From positions 12,937,001 to 13,001,000 of the forward strand of contig NC_092570.1 of the NCBI RefSeq assembly GCF_037975245.1: 64,000 bases of DNA, written 5' to 3'. Both the position numbers and the translations under genes were made by a program. Under the pieces are notes generated by a model that was not told the DNA's origin, ran no database searches, and saw nothing but the letters and a program-made list of their open reading frames with translations. Positions 1 to 10,108 of this stretch are shown piece after piece. The DNA comes from Apostichopus japonicus. Taxonomy: Eukaryota > Echinodermata > Holothuroidea > Aspidochirotida > Stichopodidae. How positions within the stretch are numbered: position 1 is the stretch's first letter; every line of letters begins with the position of its first letter.

Positions 1-960
1 TATTATTTCAAAACAATTTCCGTTAAGACATTAATATAACATTAATATAACGTAATATCTCATAGACATCTTATGTCAACGTTTTATCAACACCACATTT
101 AACGTAATAAACACGTATTGAATGTTATGATAACGTACCCGTTACTTCTCAAATCTCTTCCTGTCGAGATGTGTCCATTTCGTAGTGCAGTAAAGGTTTC
201 CAGCTTCCTATTGAAACCACCTAGCGCCTAGGCTAGTCAAGACTAGGCCATCAGGTGCTACGAAATGCAACTCTGCTTAAGATGTCGGAACATCGAACAT
301 TGCTCATGAAGCGTATGCTGTATGTTCGGAGCGTGTTAGCGCTTGTAACTTGCTGGGGTTGTATCCTACCCCTTTTTCAACTTACTAACGCGTTTGTCTT
401 GGTAATTCACCAAAGAAATAGGAAGAAAGGCTTATTCCATAGGATCGCTCACGTAGTCGATAGCTCGTTGCGGTAAAAGTTGAGCTTACACGTGTCAAGC
501 CAGGTGGCTGCTTGGCCCCCCCTCCTCTCTTAACAAATGTGCCACGTTGTACCTTTTTTTTCTGGCAGTTTGCCAAGGATCTATGAGCGATATGTTTCCT
601 GGCACTTTGCCAAGTCTCGAGAAAGTTTCTCTTCCTAGCAGTTTGCCAAGGTTTTAAAGTAAACGGAATACTGTACGTCATGAGAACCGATTTGAAACCC
701 CTCAGTCTTACGCATTTTAACATGTTCTGGAAGTGGGTTCACCAGTGTTTTAAACGACAGTGTTTTTAAACACAAGTAAGATTTTAACCTAGGCAAATGG
801 CGATGAATTATGATTAGAGAGGAGTATAATTAGCGAGGAGAATATGACCCCTGAGTGTCTGCAGGTACTCGATAAATAAACACACATTTGGGATGTGTAG
901 TGGTAGCGGTGTTTTCCCGCAAATGATTCGAACCTGTCGTCGCCGCTCAAGCTGCTAGTT
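1..960. other. Unassigned AT-rich sequence
   Basis: No reading frame with recognisable protein similarity is visible on either strand. The only structure I see is a trio of NFI-like palindromes, listed separately. The stretch ends abruptly at a run of G (962-974), where the base composition becomes GC-rich. Confidence 0.5.
562..649. promoter_or_regulatory. Three NFI-like palindromes at about 36-bp spacing
   Basis: Three near-identical 15-mers occur at 562-576 (CTGGCAGTTTGCCAA), 599-613 (CTGGCACTTTGCCAA) and 635-649 (CTAGCAGTTTGCCAA). The first two fit the full nuclear factor I palindrome YTGGCANNNTGCCAR, and the third has one mismatch. The spacing is 37 and 36 bp. The function is inference. 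They could instead be the remains of a short tandem repeat, because the bases between them are partly similar. Confidence 0.4.
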
Positions 961-1691
961 CCGGGGGGGGGGGGGACACTCCCCCTGTTCTGGGAAGCGG
1001 GAGTAACCGTCCTCTGTAACCCCGAAATCTAGGGGTCGACCTCGTCGTCTAGGCCGGACAGGTTGCCCGACGCTCTGCAAACCAGGTCGTGGGAACCTGG
1101 CTCGGGGCTGGTTCTCTTTTCGGATTGGGCGCTTGCCCTGCTACCCCGTTCTGGGGGCCCGGCATTGGTAATCTCATCGGTTCCCGGCCTCAGGACCGGC
1201 CGCGGCTCCGGTTAGGGGGTCTGCGGGCCGGGCTTCTGCACCTGCTACCCCGTTCTGGGGGCCTAGCAATTGTTAATCTCGTTGTAAATGTTGTTGTAGT
1301 TGTAAATGTTATTGTAAATGTCGCAGTTGTAAATGTTGTTACTCTCGTAGGCTCCCGACGTCGGGACCAGTTTTGGATCCCGTTTGGAGATGTGCGGACC
1401 GGGCTTCTGCCCCTGCGCCCCCGTTCTCGTCGGGCCCGGGCCCTCCGGAGCCAATCTCTGAGGACCCAGCAGTCGATTGTATAGCTCTGGTTCCCGGCTC
1501 CGGGGGCGGTCTCGGATCTGGAGTGAAACCTCGGTTCTGCCTTCCCTTCGAGTCTCGCCGGACCCGGGGTCTCGCCGGACCCGCGGCCTCGCCGGACCCA
1601 GGCTCCCGGAGCCCGTCTCTGTGTGCGTACCACGCCGGGTACCACCACGCCGGTACTCCTCGACCCGGACATTCTGTCCTTTCCGGTGGGA

Positions 1692-1745
1692 TTTTTTTTT
1701 TTTTTTTTCTTCTTTTTTTTAAAATTTTTTTTTTTTTTTTTTTTT
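1692..1745 (+). repeat. Poly-T tract
   Basis: An almost uninterrupted T run of about 54 bases with a few C and A interruptions sits inside the GC-rich block. On the minus strand it would read as a poly-A tail. No retroelement body could be recognised beside it. Confidence 0.7.
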
Positions 1746-1870
1746 CTCGCCGGACCCGGGCTCCCGGAGCCTGCTATGGGACCGGCTCCGTTTCAGCGAC
1801 CCCTCGGTCGTACTCTCTCTCTCGGACCCGAGCTCTCCGTGGCCTGTAGCCCGCGCTCCATGGGTCTCTC

Positions 1871-2162
1871 TTGCTGCGACCCGGACTGAGACGTTGCCTC
1901 TAGCCCGGCCGAGCCGTGCCTCTTCTCAAGAGGTCTTTTCTTGGCGGGAGCCTTGCTCCTGCCCTTCCCTCTGGCCGTAATCAACCGGAGGTCGCCGGGA
2001 CCGTTAGGGGTACTCTTTGCTGCGACCCGGACTGAGACGTTGCCTCTAGCCCGGCCGAGCCGTGCCTCTTCTCAAGAGGTCTTTTCTTGGCAGGAGCCTT
2101 GCTCCTGCCCTTCCCTCTGGCCGTAATCAACCGGACGTCGCCGGGACCGTTAGGGGTACTCT
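1871..2162. repeat. 146-bp tandem duplication
   Basis: Two adjacent copies, 1871-2016 and 2017-2162, are nearly identical. Both begin at ttgctgcgacccgg and end at ccgttaggggtactct. Differences seen are single bases, for example ggcgggagcc versus ggcaggagcc and cggaggtcg versus cggacgtcg. The unit is GC-rich and has no convincing coding sense. Confidence 0.9.
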
Positions 2163-2275
2163 TTCTCTCTCTCTCCACCTCTCCTTCGGCCCTCTCCTGG
2201 CCACTTTCCTCCACCTCTCTCACCACTTCTCCCTCCTCCTCTCTCTCTCTCTCTCTCTCTCTTGTCTCTCCTATA
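2163..2275. repeat. Pyrimidine-rich tract with (TC)n
   Basis: A strand-asymmetric C/T tract follows the 146-bp duplication and contains a pure (CT)n run around 2238-2263. This is simple sequence with no gene content. Confidence 0.85.
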
Positions 2276-2340
2276 TCTTTTTCTGGGGCACCGATGGCCT
2301 AAGGAATCAAGTCCAGCCTGCCCTAAAGCTTGCTTCTTAG

Positions 2341-3699
2341 ACTCGTAAGCCACTGGTCTATCTAGTGCCACTGGGCTGGCGAAAAATTTATGCAGACCAG
2401 GCGTGGGTCCCGTCTGGTGTAGGTTCTACACTTAGGACACAAATCGTGTTCGAACCAGGTTCTGCCTGGCCGAAACATCGAGTAGTTAAAAAGCTTTAGC
2501 TGGTTACGAGACAAACTAAAACGCTCGAATTAAGGAAAGACTAACTCTTAAGCTTACGGAAAAAAGCAAACTGACATGAGAACGGGAGATAACGGGAGGT
2601 ACATAACGGTGAGTAGAGGTACGTAGCGTAACCTAGCAACGGCAAAATACGAAAAACGCTACGAAGTGGCCTAACAAAATCAACACAAGCTGAAAAAGAA
2701 CATCAGAGAGCGAAATATAGAAGAAGAAATCGTGAATAGAAATACAATGTAGACATGCTATGAACATAAAAATACAACGACCCGCCTATAGCGCGGGGAA
2801 GGGAAAATGGCGGGAAACCTAGGCAGTTCGCGGAACTGCTACCCCCGCAAAAAACCTAAGGGCGGAAACGCACTAGGAATAAAAACAGTCCCCAAAACCC
2901 TCCCTTTCAACAAAAAAGGATACTTATCGGGCTGGAAAGGACTGCAATACTCCTAAGAATCCGAGGAAAGAAACTTCCAAAGATCGCTAAAGAAAACCAA
3001 GACGAAATCCAAGGGAAATATATCCACAAGAAATTCACGTGAAGACACTTTTAATGGTAGAATGAGTAGTGAGGAGTGACCGAGGGGGGGGTTCGGTCAT
3101 AGAGGGCGCACAGTGTTATTATTTTACCAGGACTTTATAGGCACGGTAGAATGAGGTTGTGAGGAGACAGGTAAGCGAGGAGCGAAGTAAATCGTCATGA
3201 CAAGGCTGAGCTACTCCACTGTCAACTTCATAATTCTTGTACTACTGTAGTTATTTCATGGACGCTCTGGCATGCTCTCTTCAGACAATATTTGGAACGA
3301 GTTCCTTGCCAAAAAGCACACTGAAATAGTAACTACATGTCACCTTTGTTATTTGACAGTCGTAAAGGAACGTCAGTCGTCTGTTTGATACTGCTTGATG
3401 AGTACGCTGCTACGTACGCAGCTGGTGTAAGGAAAATATCACATGACTCTGTAACTGCAGTTCTTAAACGGTCTGCATGTGTGTACCATAAGCTTTGTTG
3501 CAATGCCCTTTTGCAGTGTACAGAATTGTAATAAGACCAACAGGAATCAGATCCATTAACTTGTGCCAAATTTAAGCCATAAACTTAAAGAGGAAAACAG
3601 TGAGGAAAAAATCCTAGATAGTAATGTTCACTCAGAAGTGATACAGTATGTTAAGGGAATACAATCATGCATCTTTTAATAATTTATGGATTCTACAGT
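2341..3699. other. Unassigned; probable intron or 3' flank of a minus-strand gene
   Basis: No convincing exon was found. Because the exon at 3706-4186 ends in a splice donor pointing left, this stretch would be intron if that gene is real. Its remaining exons would lie here unrecognised or beyond the left edge. Confidence 0.4.
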
Positions 3700-3705
3700 A
3701 CTTAC

Positions 3706-4139
3706 TCTTTGGGCTTCGGTCGGAATGGAATCAGCATCGACAGACTTTTCAGGTATCTGCTTGGTCCGCTCCTCTCATAATCAGAGTAATCAAACAATTC
3801 TTTCTCGTCTTGCAATACCGGTATCTCTGTTTCTTCTTCACAATGCCCGTCTGAAGCAACCTTGGCATCACCATTAATGTTACCGTGCTCTTTGGTGACC
3901 TGATTTTGTAAATCGCCATTACTGCCCACGTTCTCTTGACCTTTGACCTCCCGTGTGTCTTCCTCAGTCTGACGAGAGTCTCCGTCTTCAGTGCATCTAT
4001 CGTCTCTAATTTCATCTTGGAGTGCGACCGTTTCTTCGTCTTTGTGATTTGCTTCATTTGTTGTTAGTGATGACGAGCGGTCTGGTTTGAAAGAGACTTC
4101 GATGCTGTTGTCATCGGTAGCTCCTGTAGGGCTGGCCAT
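3706..4139 (-). CDS. 5' coding exon of an unidentified acidic protein
   Basis: On the minus strand an ATG at 4139 opens a frame of 144 complete codons that runs into the intron. The exon ends at 3706 and is followed by gtaagtact, a near-perfect splice donor; the apparent stop is created by the intron (TAA at 3704-3702). Upstream, a pyrimidine-rich tract ending in ccatcag gives a strong acceptor, with the exon starting at 4186. The frame is also open from the acceptor to the ATG (15 codons), so translation could begin in an earlier exon. The peptide is hydrophilic and rich in Asp, Glu, Ser and Thr, with several DE-rich clusters. It turns basic and hydrophobic near the end (YLKSLSMLIPFRPKPKE), as if a membrane segment or folded domain followed. 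I do not recognise the family. The paired splice signals are the main support that this is a real exon. Confidence 0.6.
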
Positions 4140-4186
4140 GATGAGGCCAGTACTGTGGCACTTAATAGCATCAATCGGAGCGCCAG

Positions 4187-5457
4187 CTGATGGATATAGA
4201 GAGAGAAACAGAAATCAATATCATGGATGATTCACATTCATAGTAAATGGACCTAGTAATGTAGAATAATGAAGTGTTTCACGGGACATGACATTTCATC
4301 GCCGTCAACCTCACCTGTTTATGCTGAGATGTTGAGAAGAGGGATTGAATTAATTATGGGTGGTCCAAACATTGGGAAGATTGAATGTGATTTAAGATAC
4401 ATGTGTCAGAAATTCCTGGGTAAAACAGGAAGATTTTGCAGTTCTAAAGAACTAGCAGATTGGTTGGGGAGTTATACATGCTAAACTTGACCCTCTTCTA
4501 CATTAATTATCTCATAATCATAAGTTGATGATAGTTGTTAAACTGGTTAATGTCCTGCTAGTTCAAGCCGTCACCTACAATATCATACGGTGCATCGGAT
4601 GGACATGTCAGTCGAAAACTTGTATGATCGGAAATTGAAACAATTGATTGTGCTGCAATTAAGTCACTGACGCAATTCATTGTGGGTATTACGTAATGTA
4701 CACCGTTGGCAAAATGTAAACAAGTTTGTTACACAGTTGCAACACTTGCATGAAAATGCTTTAGTAAATTTACCCAGAGAATGTACAGTATTAACTGATG
4801 TCCTACAGGTGCATTCATCATTAACTTGAACAAAAGACATGTATGCAGTAGATATGATAAGCTTCACTATATATATGACAAATTGGCAAAATTTTGCATT
4901 AAAATAAGCAAATAGGACATCAGAAGTGAGAGGAAAGTTGGGAGTGATTTTCACCTCCCATAAACTTGCATTTTTTCTGATTTAACCTACAGTTTTACAG
5001 TTTATAGTATGTACTATGAACAATAAAAAAAATGTCATCTTCACTGGTACAAAACAACCTTTGTTTACAAAAGACATTATTCTATCATTAATTAACTTTG
5101 ATCATGTTTCCCACCTACAGTACTACTAGACTACTGTACATCTACTTCTAAGGTACATTATACTGTAAACCACGTTATCTGCATACAACCAGCCTTCTTC
5201 AGTATATTTAAATTAACTGTTGTAGTGTACTTTAAGTACTCCAAAGAACAGAATGAATACAATATATATATAGTTATAATAAAGAAAATATTTATTAAAC
5301 TAGAGCACCAATGGTGCAGAAGCTCATACCTTTTCGAGCTGAAAAATGTAGGGCCCACAAAACCAATTTTGGGCCCATGAGGGATACCCCCCCCCCTCCG
5401 TTAGCAGAATCCTGGCCACACCACTGGCTATAATTCCTATTTTCCCCTTTAAATCCT
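4187..5457. other. Unassigned; probable intron or upstream flank
   Basis: On the minus strand this lies upstream of the exon at 3706-4186. It holds scattered short open frames with no domain similarity. The last part (about 5340-5450) is typical of degenerate interspersed repeat sequence. I see no gene. Confidence 0.4.
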
Positions 5458-5814
5458 ATTTTACCCACTCTCTCAAACAATACCACTGACCTACCCTATT
5501 AAACTTTCTCCCCCTCTACCTTAGCAGACATAACAAGCACTCCCTACAAGACATAACTTCACAAGCTGCCTACATACCTCAGGCTCAAAGACTTCTAAGA
5601 ATCGGCAAGTGCTGATTGGCTATAGGGCTCTCATGCTTACAGTTCAACAGTTAATAACAACTCCCAGTCCTGCTTTAATTCCACTAACAGCCTCTGCTGA
5701 GCTTAACCACAAATGTAAACAAACACTGCAGAAACTGGGAGACAAATTAAAGGAGCTTTGGCAAAAAGTGAAGGCTCAGATTTTTTTAAACAATGGGGAT
5801 TAATTGTAATTAAT

Positions 5815-6470
5815 TAACTTTTGACCAAAAATTTTTAGGCATCACCTTATTCATACACAATCCAACAATCATCAGTTCAACTTTGAATATGATCCATCAA
5901 AATCTTGAGGAGATTGAGATATTTGAAAATATTACAAAGAATGACCCCCGATGACCCCCTAAATGACCTTTGACCTCAATTTTCCAAACACCCCTCGTAA
6001 CTCTCATCCCGAGGAACATTGTGACTAAGTTCATTATAATTGGCCATACACTGTACGAACAGGAGCAATTTGAAAATATAAGGCTGCGGCCCGGGCCACA
6101 AAAGACCCCTAGTTGATCTTTGATCTCAAATTCATGAACACCCTGAAGGTAAAACTACCATAGTACTATCGTGACAAACCCTCAACATTGTGCCATGGAA
6201 TCTGTAGGAGAAGAAGCATTTTGCGTATTTCCACAAAATGGCCCATTACGGCCCACAGGTGACCTTCGACCCCAAATTTTGGACCATCTCTGATGGCCCT
6301 ATACCCAATGGTCCTTGTGTCCAAGTTTCATGAAATTCCATCAAACACTGTGCGAGTGGGAGCGGTTTTACCAATTGTTGACGGATAGAGTGATAGAGTG
6401 ATAGAGTGATAGACGCTGCACTGTAACAATAGCTCACACCAGCATGCTGGTATAGATGAGCTAAAAAAAC
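5815..6470 (+). mobile_element. Non-autonomous hairpin-ended TGACC-rich element (copy in unit 1)
   Basis: This carries repeated TGACC half-sites, including one exact DR1 nuclear-receptor-type site (TGACCTTTGACCT, 5964-5976), and the short tandem repeat gatagagtgatagagtgata. It then has a terminal hairpin: TAGCTCA (6430-6436) pairs with TGAGCTA (6457-6463) around the perfect palindrome ACCAGCATGCTGGT (6438-6451), followed by an A run. A 3' hairpin without an open frame fits a Helitron/Helentron-like or SINE-like non-autonomous element. The left boundary is a guess. Confidence 0.45.
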
Positions 6471-6889
6471 ACACATTCCTGCTTCAAATTCCTTTGAAGA
6501 GGCAAACGGCTTTATTCAAGACAGAAAGAAACACCACAAAAGCAATGGTTACAGTATATGGAAAGCTTTGAAACCATGCACTTAAAATATACTTTGCATA
6601 GATATAGTACAACTTGTGCCACAATTTTGCTGATCAGTTTTGCAAAACATTGATTAATTAGTTACTTTCGCTGGTTTTATGCAGTGGTTTTCTGATCTTG
6701 ATACTAGCCAGCTGCATAAACTGCCTGTTTTTAAGTAAATACTCAATGTTACACGAGGCATGTGCAGTAACTATTTAGAATCAATACCATTAGAATCTGC
6801 ATAGTACATACAGTACAGAACAGTACTGTATATATTCTACTGTATGCTGAAATTCAATATTAAGGTTGCCAACTTATAATATACTATCA

Positions 6890-6974
6890 AGTACAGTATA
6901 TACTGTACTTTACATTGTACTCAAGTATCACATGTTGAGCCATCATCAGACAACTGGTTCTGTTGTCTGATGAT
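6890..6974. other. Palindrome and 13-bp stem-loop
   Basis: AGTACAGTATATACTGTACT (6890-6909) is a perfect 20-bp palindrome. It is followed by ATCATCAGACAAC (6942-6954), a 7-base loop, and its exact complement GTTGTCTGATGAT (6962-6974). The same pair recurs at 8986-9070 in the duplicate. No gene is nearby, so these are probably part of a repeat. Confidence 0.7.
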
Positions 6975-7553
6975 ACACATATATACTGTATTAGTGTTTA
7001 CACGGGTCCAAAAATTGGGAACCGGGTACCCAAAAAAATTGTTTACCCTCGTGTATCGGGACTTTCAAAGAAATTACATATTGGATGCTATACTAAATGA
7101 TTATATCCTCCACTGAAAATGCTTTTATGTTCAAGTAGGTGTAACATAAAGTATAAAACCTCCCCTCAATAATTTCTTTTTGCTTTTGTTTCTTTCATTA
7201 ACTTGTTTAGTTAATTAACATTACTACATGTACAAACATGGCACATCCGCCGCTGCTTATGTTTGCTCTCCACCTCTATTGGATTAGACCATGTATCATA
7301 TCCAATTTAGTTTTTACTACTACTATCTAATGCAGGCCCAGGGTTCGCATTAGCCGCGTGATTGCGCGATTCCCGCAATTTGATCGAAATTGGAATTTAA
7401 CGTTTAAGTATAGTAAAGAGCTCCTTGAGATTATTATTTTTTAGTTATCCTGTCTATAATCCATTAGTAACATCTCATCAATTTGCTTGTCAGTCTTTCC
7501 TTCTACAGTATGAAATTAACAAATGAAAAAATAATAAAATGTGTGAAAATCTT

Positions 7554-9649
7554 ATTTTACCCACTCTCTCAAACAATACCACTGACCTACCCTATTAAAC
7601 TTTCTCCCCCTCTACCTTAGCAGACATAACAAGCACTCCCTACAAGACATAACTTCACAAGCTGCCTACATACCTCAGGCTCAAAGACTTCTAAGAATCG
7701 GCAAGTGCTGATTGGCTATAGGGCTCTCATGCTTACAGTTCAACAGTTAATAACAACTCCCAGTCCTGCTTTAATTCCACTAACAGCCTCTGCTGAGCTT
7801 AACCACAAATGTAAACAAACACTGCAGAAACTGGGAGACAAATTAAAGGAGCTTTGGCAAAAAGTGAAGGCTCAGATTTTTTTAAACAATGGGGATTAAT
7901 TGTAATTAATTAACTTTTGACCAAAAATTTTTAGGCATCACCTTATTCATACACAATCCAACAATCATCAGTTCAACTTTGAATATGATCCATCAAAATC
8001 TTGAGGAGATTGAGATATTTGAAAATATTACAAAGAATGACCCCCGATGACCCCCTAAATGACCTTTGACCTCAATTTTCCAAACACCCCTCGTAACTCT
8101 CATCCCGAGGAACATTGTGACTAAGTTCATTATAATTGGCCATACACTGTACGAACAGGAGCAATTTGAAAATATAAGGCTGCGGCCCGGGCCACAAAAG
8201 ACCCCTAGTTGATCTTTGATCTCAAATTCATGAACACCCTGAAGGTAAAACTACCATAGTACTATCGTGACAAACCCTCAACATTGTGCCATGGAATCTG
8301 TAGGAGAAGAAGCATTTTGCGTATTTCCACAAAATGGCCCATTACGGCCCACAGGTGACCTTCGACCCCAAATTTTGGACCATCTCTGATGGCCCTATAC
8401 CCAATGGTCCTTGTGTCCAAGTTTCATGAAATTCCATCAAACACTGTGCGAGTGGGAGCGGTTTTACCAATTGTTGACGGATAGAGTGATAGAGTGATAG
8501 AGTGATAGACGCTGCACTGTAACAATAGCTCACACCAGCATGCTGGTATAGATGAGCTAAAAAAACACACATTCCTGCTTCAAATTCCTTTGAAGAGGCA
8601 AACGGCTTTATTCAAGACAGAAAGAAACACCACAAAAGCAATGGTTACAGTATATGGAAAGCTTTGAAACCATGCACTTAAAATATACTTTGCATAGATA
8701 TAGTACAACTTGTGCCACAATTTTGCTGATCAGTTTTGCAAAACATTGATTAATTAGTTACTTTCGCTGGTTTTATGCAGTGGTTTTCTGATCTTGATAC
8801 TAGCCAGCTGCATAAACTGCCTGTTTTTAAGTAAATACTCAATGTTACACGAGGCATGTGCAGTAACTATTTAGAATCAATACCATTAGAATCTGCATAG
8901 TACATACAGTACAGAACAGTACTGTATATATTCTACTGTATGCTGAAATTCAATATTAAGGTTGCCAACTTATAATATACTATCAAGTACAGTATATACT
9001 GTACTTTACATTGTACTCAAGTATCACATGTTGAGCCATCATCAGACAACTGGTTCTGTTGTCTGATGATACACATATATACTGTATTAGTGTTTACACG
9101 GGTCCAAAAATTGGGAACCGGGTACCCAAAAAAATTGTTTACCCTCGTGTATCGGGACTTTCAAAGAAATTACATATTGGATGCTATACTAAATGATTAT
9201 ATCCTCCACTGAAAATGCTTTTATGTTCAAGTAGGTGTAACATAAAGTATAAAACCTCCCCTCAATAATTTCTTTTTGCTTTTGTTTCTTTCATTAACTT
9301 GTTTAGTTAATTAACATTACTACATGTACAAACATGGCACATCCGCCGCTGCTTATGTTTGCTCTCCACCTCTATTGGATTAGACCATGTATCATATCCA
9401 ATTTAGTTTTTACTACTACTATCTAATGCAGGCCCAGGGTTCGCATTAGCCGCGTGATTGCGCGATTCCCGCAATTTGATCGAAATTGGAATTTAACGTT
9501 TAAGTATAGTAAAGAGCTCCTTGAGATTATTATTTTTTAGTTATCCTGTCTATAATCCATTAGTAACATCTCATCAATTTGCTTGTCAGTCTTTCCTTCT
9601 ACAGTATGAAATTAACAAATGAAAAAATAATAAAATGTGTGAAAATCTT
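7554..9649. repeat. 2096-bp tandem duplication, copy 2
   Basis: Second copy of the unit at 5458-7553, offset exactly 2096 bp. It ends at gaaaatctt, after which the flank differs (tcaatttcttcc). Confidence 0.93.
7911..8566 (+). mobile_element. Non-autonomous hairpin-ended TGACC-rich element (copy in unit 2)
   Basis: Same element as at 5815-6470, shifted by 2096 bp as part of the tandem duplication. The terminal hairpin is at 8526-8559 and the DR1-type site at 8060-8072. Confidence 0.45.
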
Positions 9650-10108
9650 TCAATTTCTTCCACATGGTAGCCTAACACCACACTAAGCCAATGGGGAAAT
9701 TTAGCCTAACCAGCTCTTTATTTGCTGAAATTGTGAGGCAGTTATAAGATATCCATGAAATACTTTCATTATTGCTGTTATTTTCTTATTAAGGTGTATG
9801 CTTGTACGTACAGTAGAACTTTAACTGTAAACCTACTGTATATTGACCCATTTATTTGACTGACCCACACCAAATCATGATAACATCACAAGATTTGGAA
9901 CTACAAAACCATATACAGTAGATGTTGAACTTCATAAAAACAATGTATACATCCTGAACGAATCCTGCTCACAAGGAAATAGTGATTCCAATTTGTACAA
10001 AACTGTTCGATGATGTCAGGAAATCTGGCTTTAAGTATTTTATGACCTACAGGACCACTAGAAACTTTATGTTCATTTTAACTAAATTTAGCCTTGAACA
10101 ATGAAAGA
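9650..10108. other. Unassigned; contains a dispersed repeat fragment
   Basis: No gene seen. The stretch gtagcctaacaccacacta followed by gccaatggggaaat (about 9667-9712) recurs with small changes at 18437-18483, so it belongs to a dispersed repeat. Confidence 0.5.

Larger units (their letters stand above)
961..2340. other. GC-rich low-complexity block, spacer-like
   Basis: This block differs from its AT-rich surroundings. It contains poly-G, poly-T, long pyrimidine tracts, repeated short modules built on cggacccgggctcccgg, and a 146-bp tandem duplication. Overlapping open frames on both strands arise from the composition and show no domain. The texture resembles a ribosomal-DNA intergenic spacer or a GC-rich satellite, but no rRNA gene lies in the window, so that idea is speculative. 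Confidence 0.45.
5458..7553. repeat. 2096-bp tandem duplication, copy 1
   Basis: This unit is followed directly by a second copy at 7554-9649. Every stretch I compared is identical, including short open frames, a hairpin and simple repeats. Both boundaries lie at a short similarity (aaatcytattttac). The unit contains a hairpin-ended TGACC-rich element, a 33-base inverted repeat and several tactgtac motifs. The identity implies a very recent event or an assembly duplication. Confidence 0.93.

Noticed and set aside
1089-1889. Several overlapping open frames on both strands
   Set aside because: They come from GC-rich, low-complexity and poly-T sequence, have no start context or domain, and mutually overlap.
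961-2340. Ribosomal RNA gene or its spacer
   Set aside because: No 18S, 5.8S or 28S sequence is recognisable; only the composition is spacer-like, so no rRNA feature was called.
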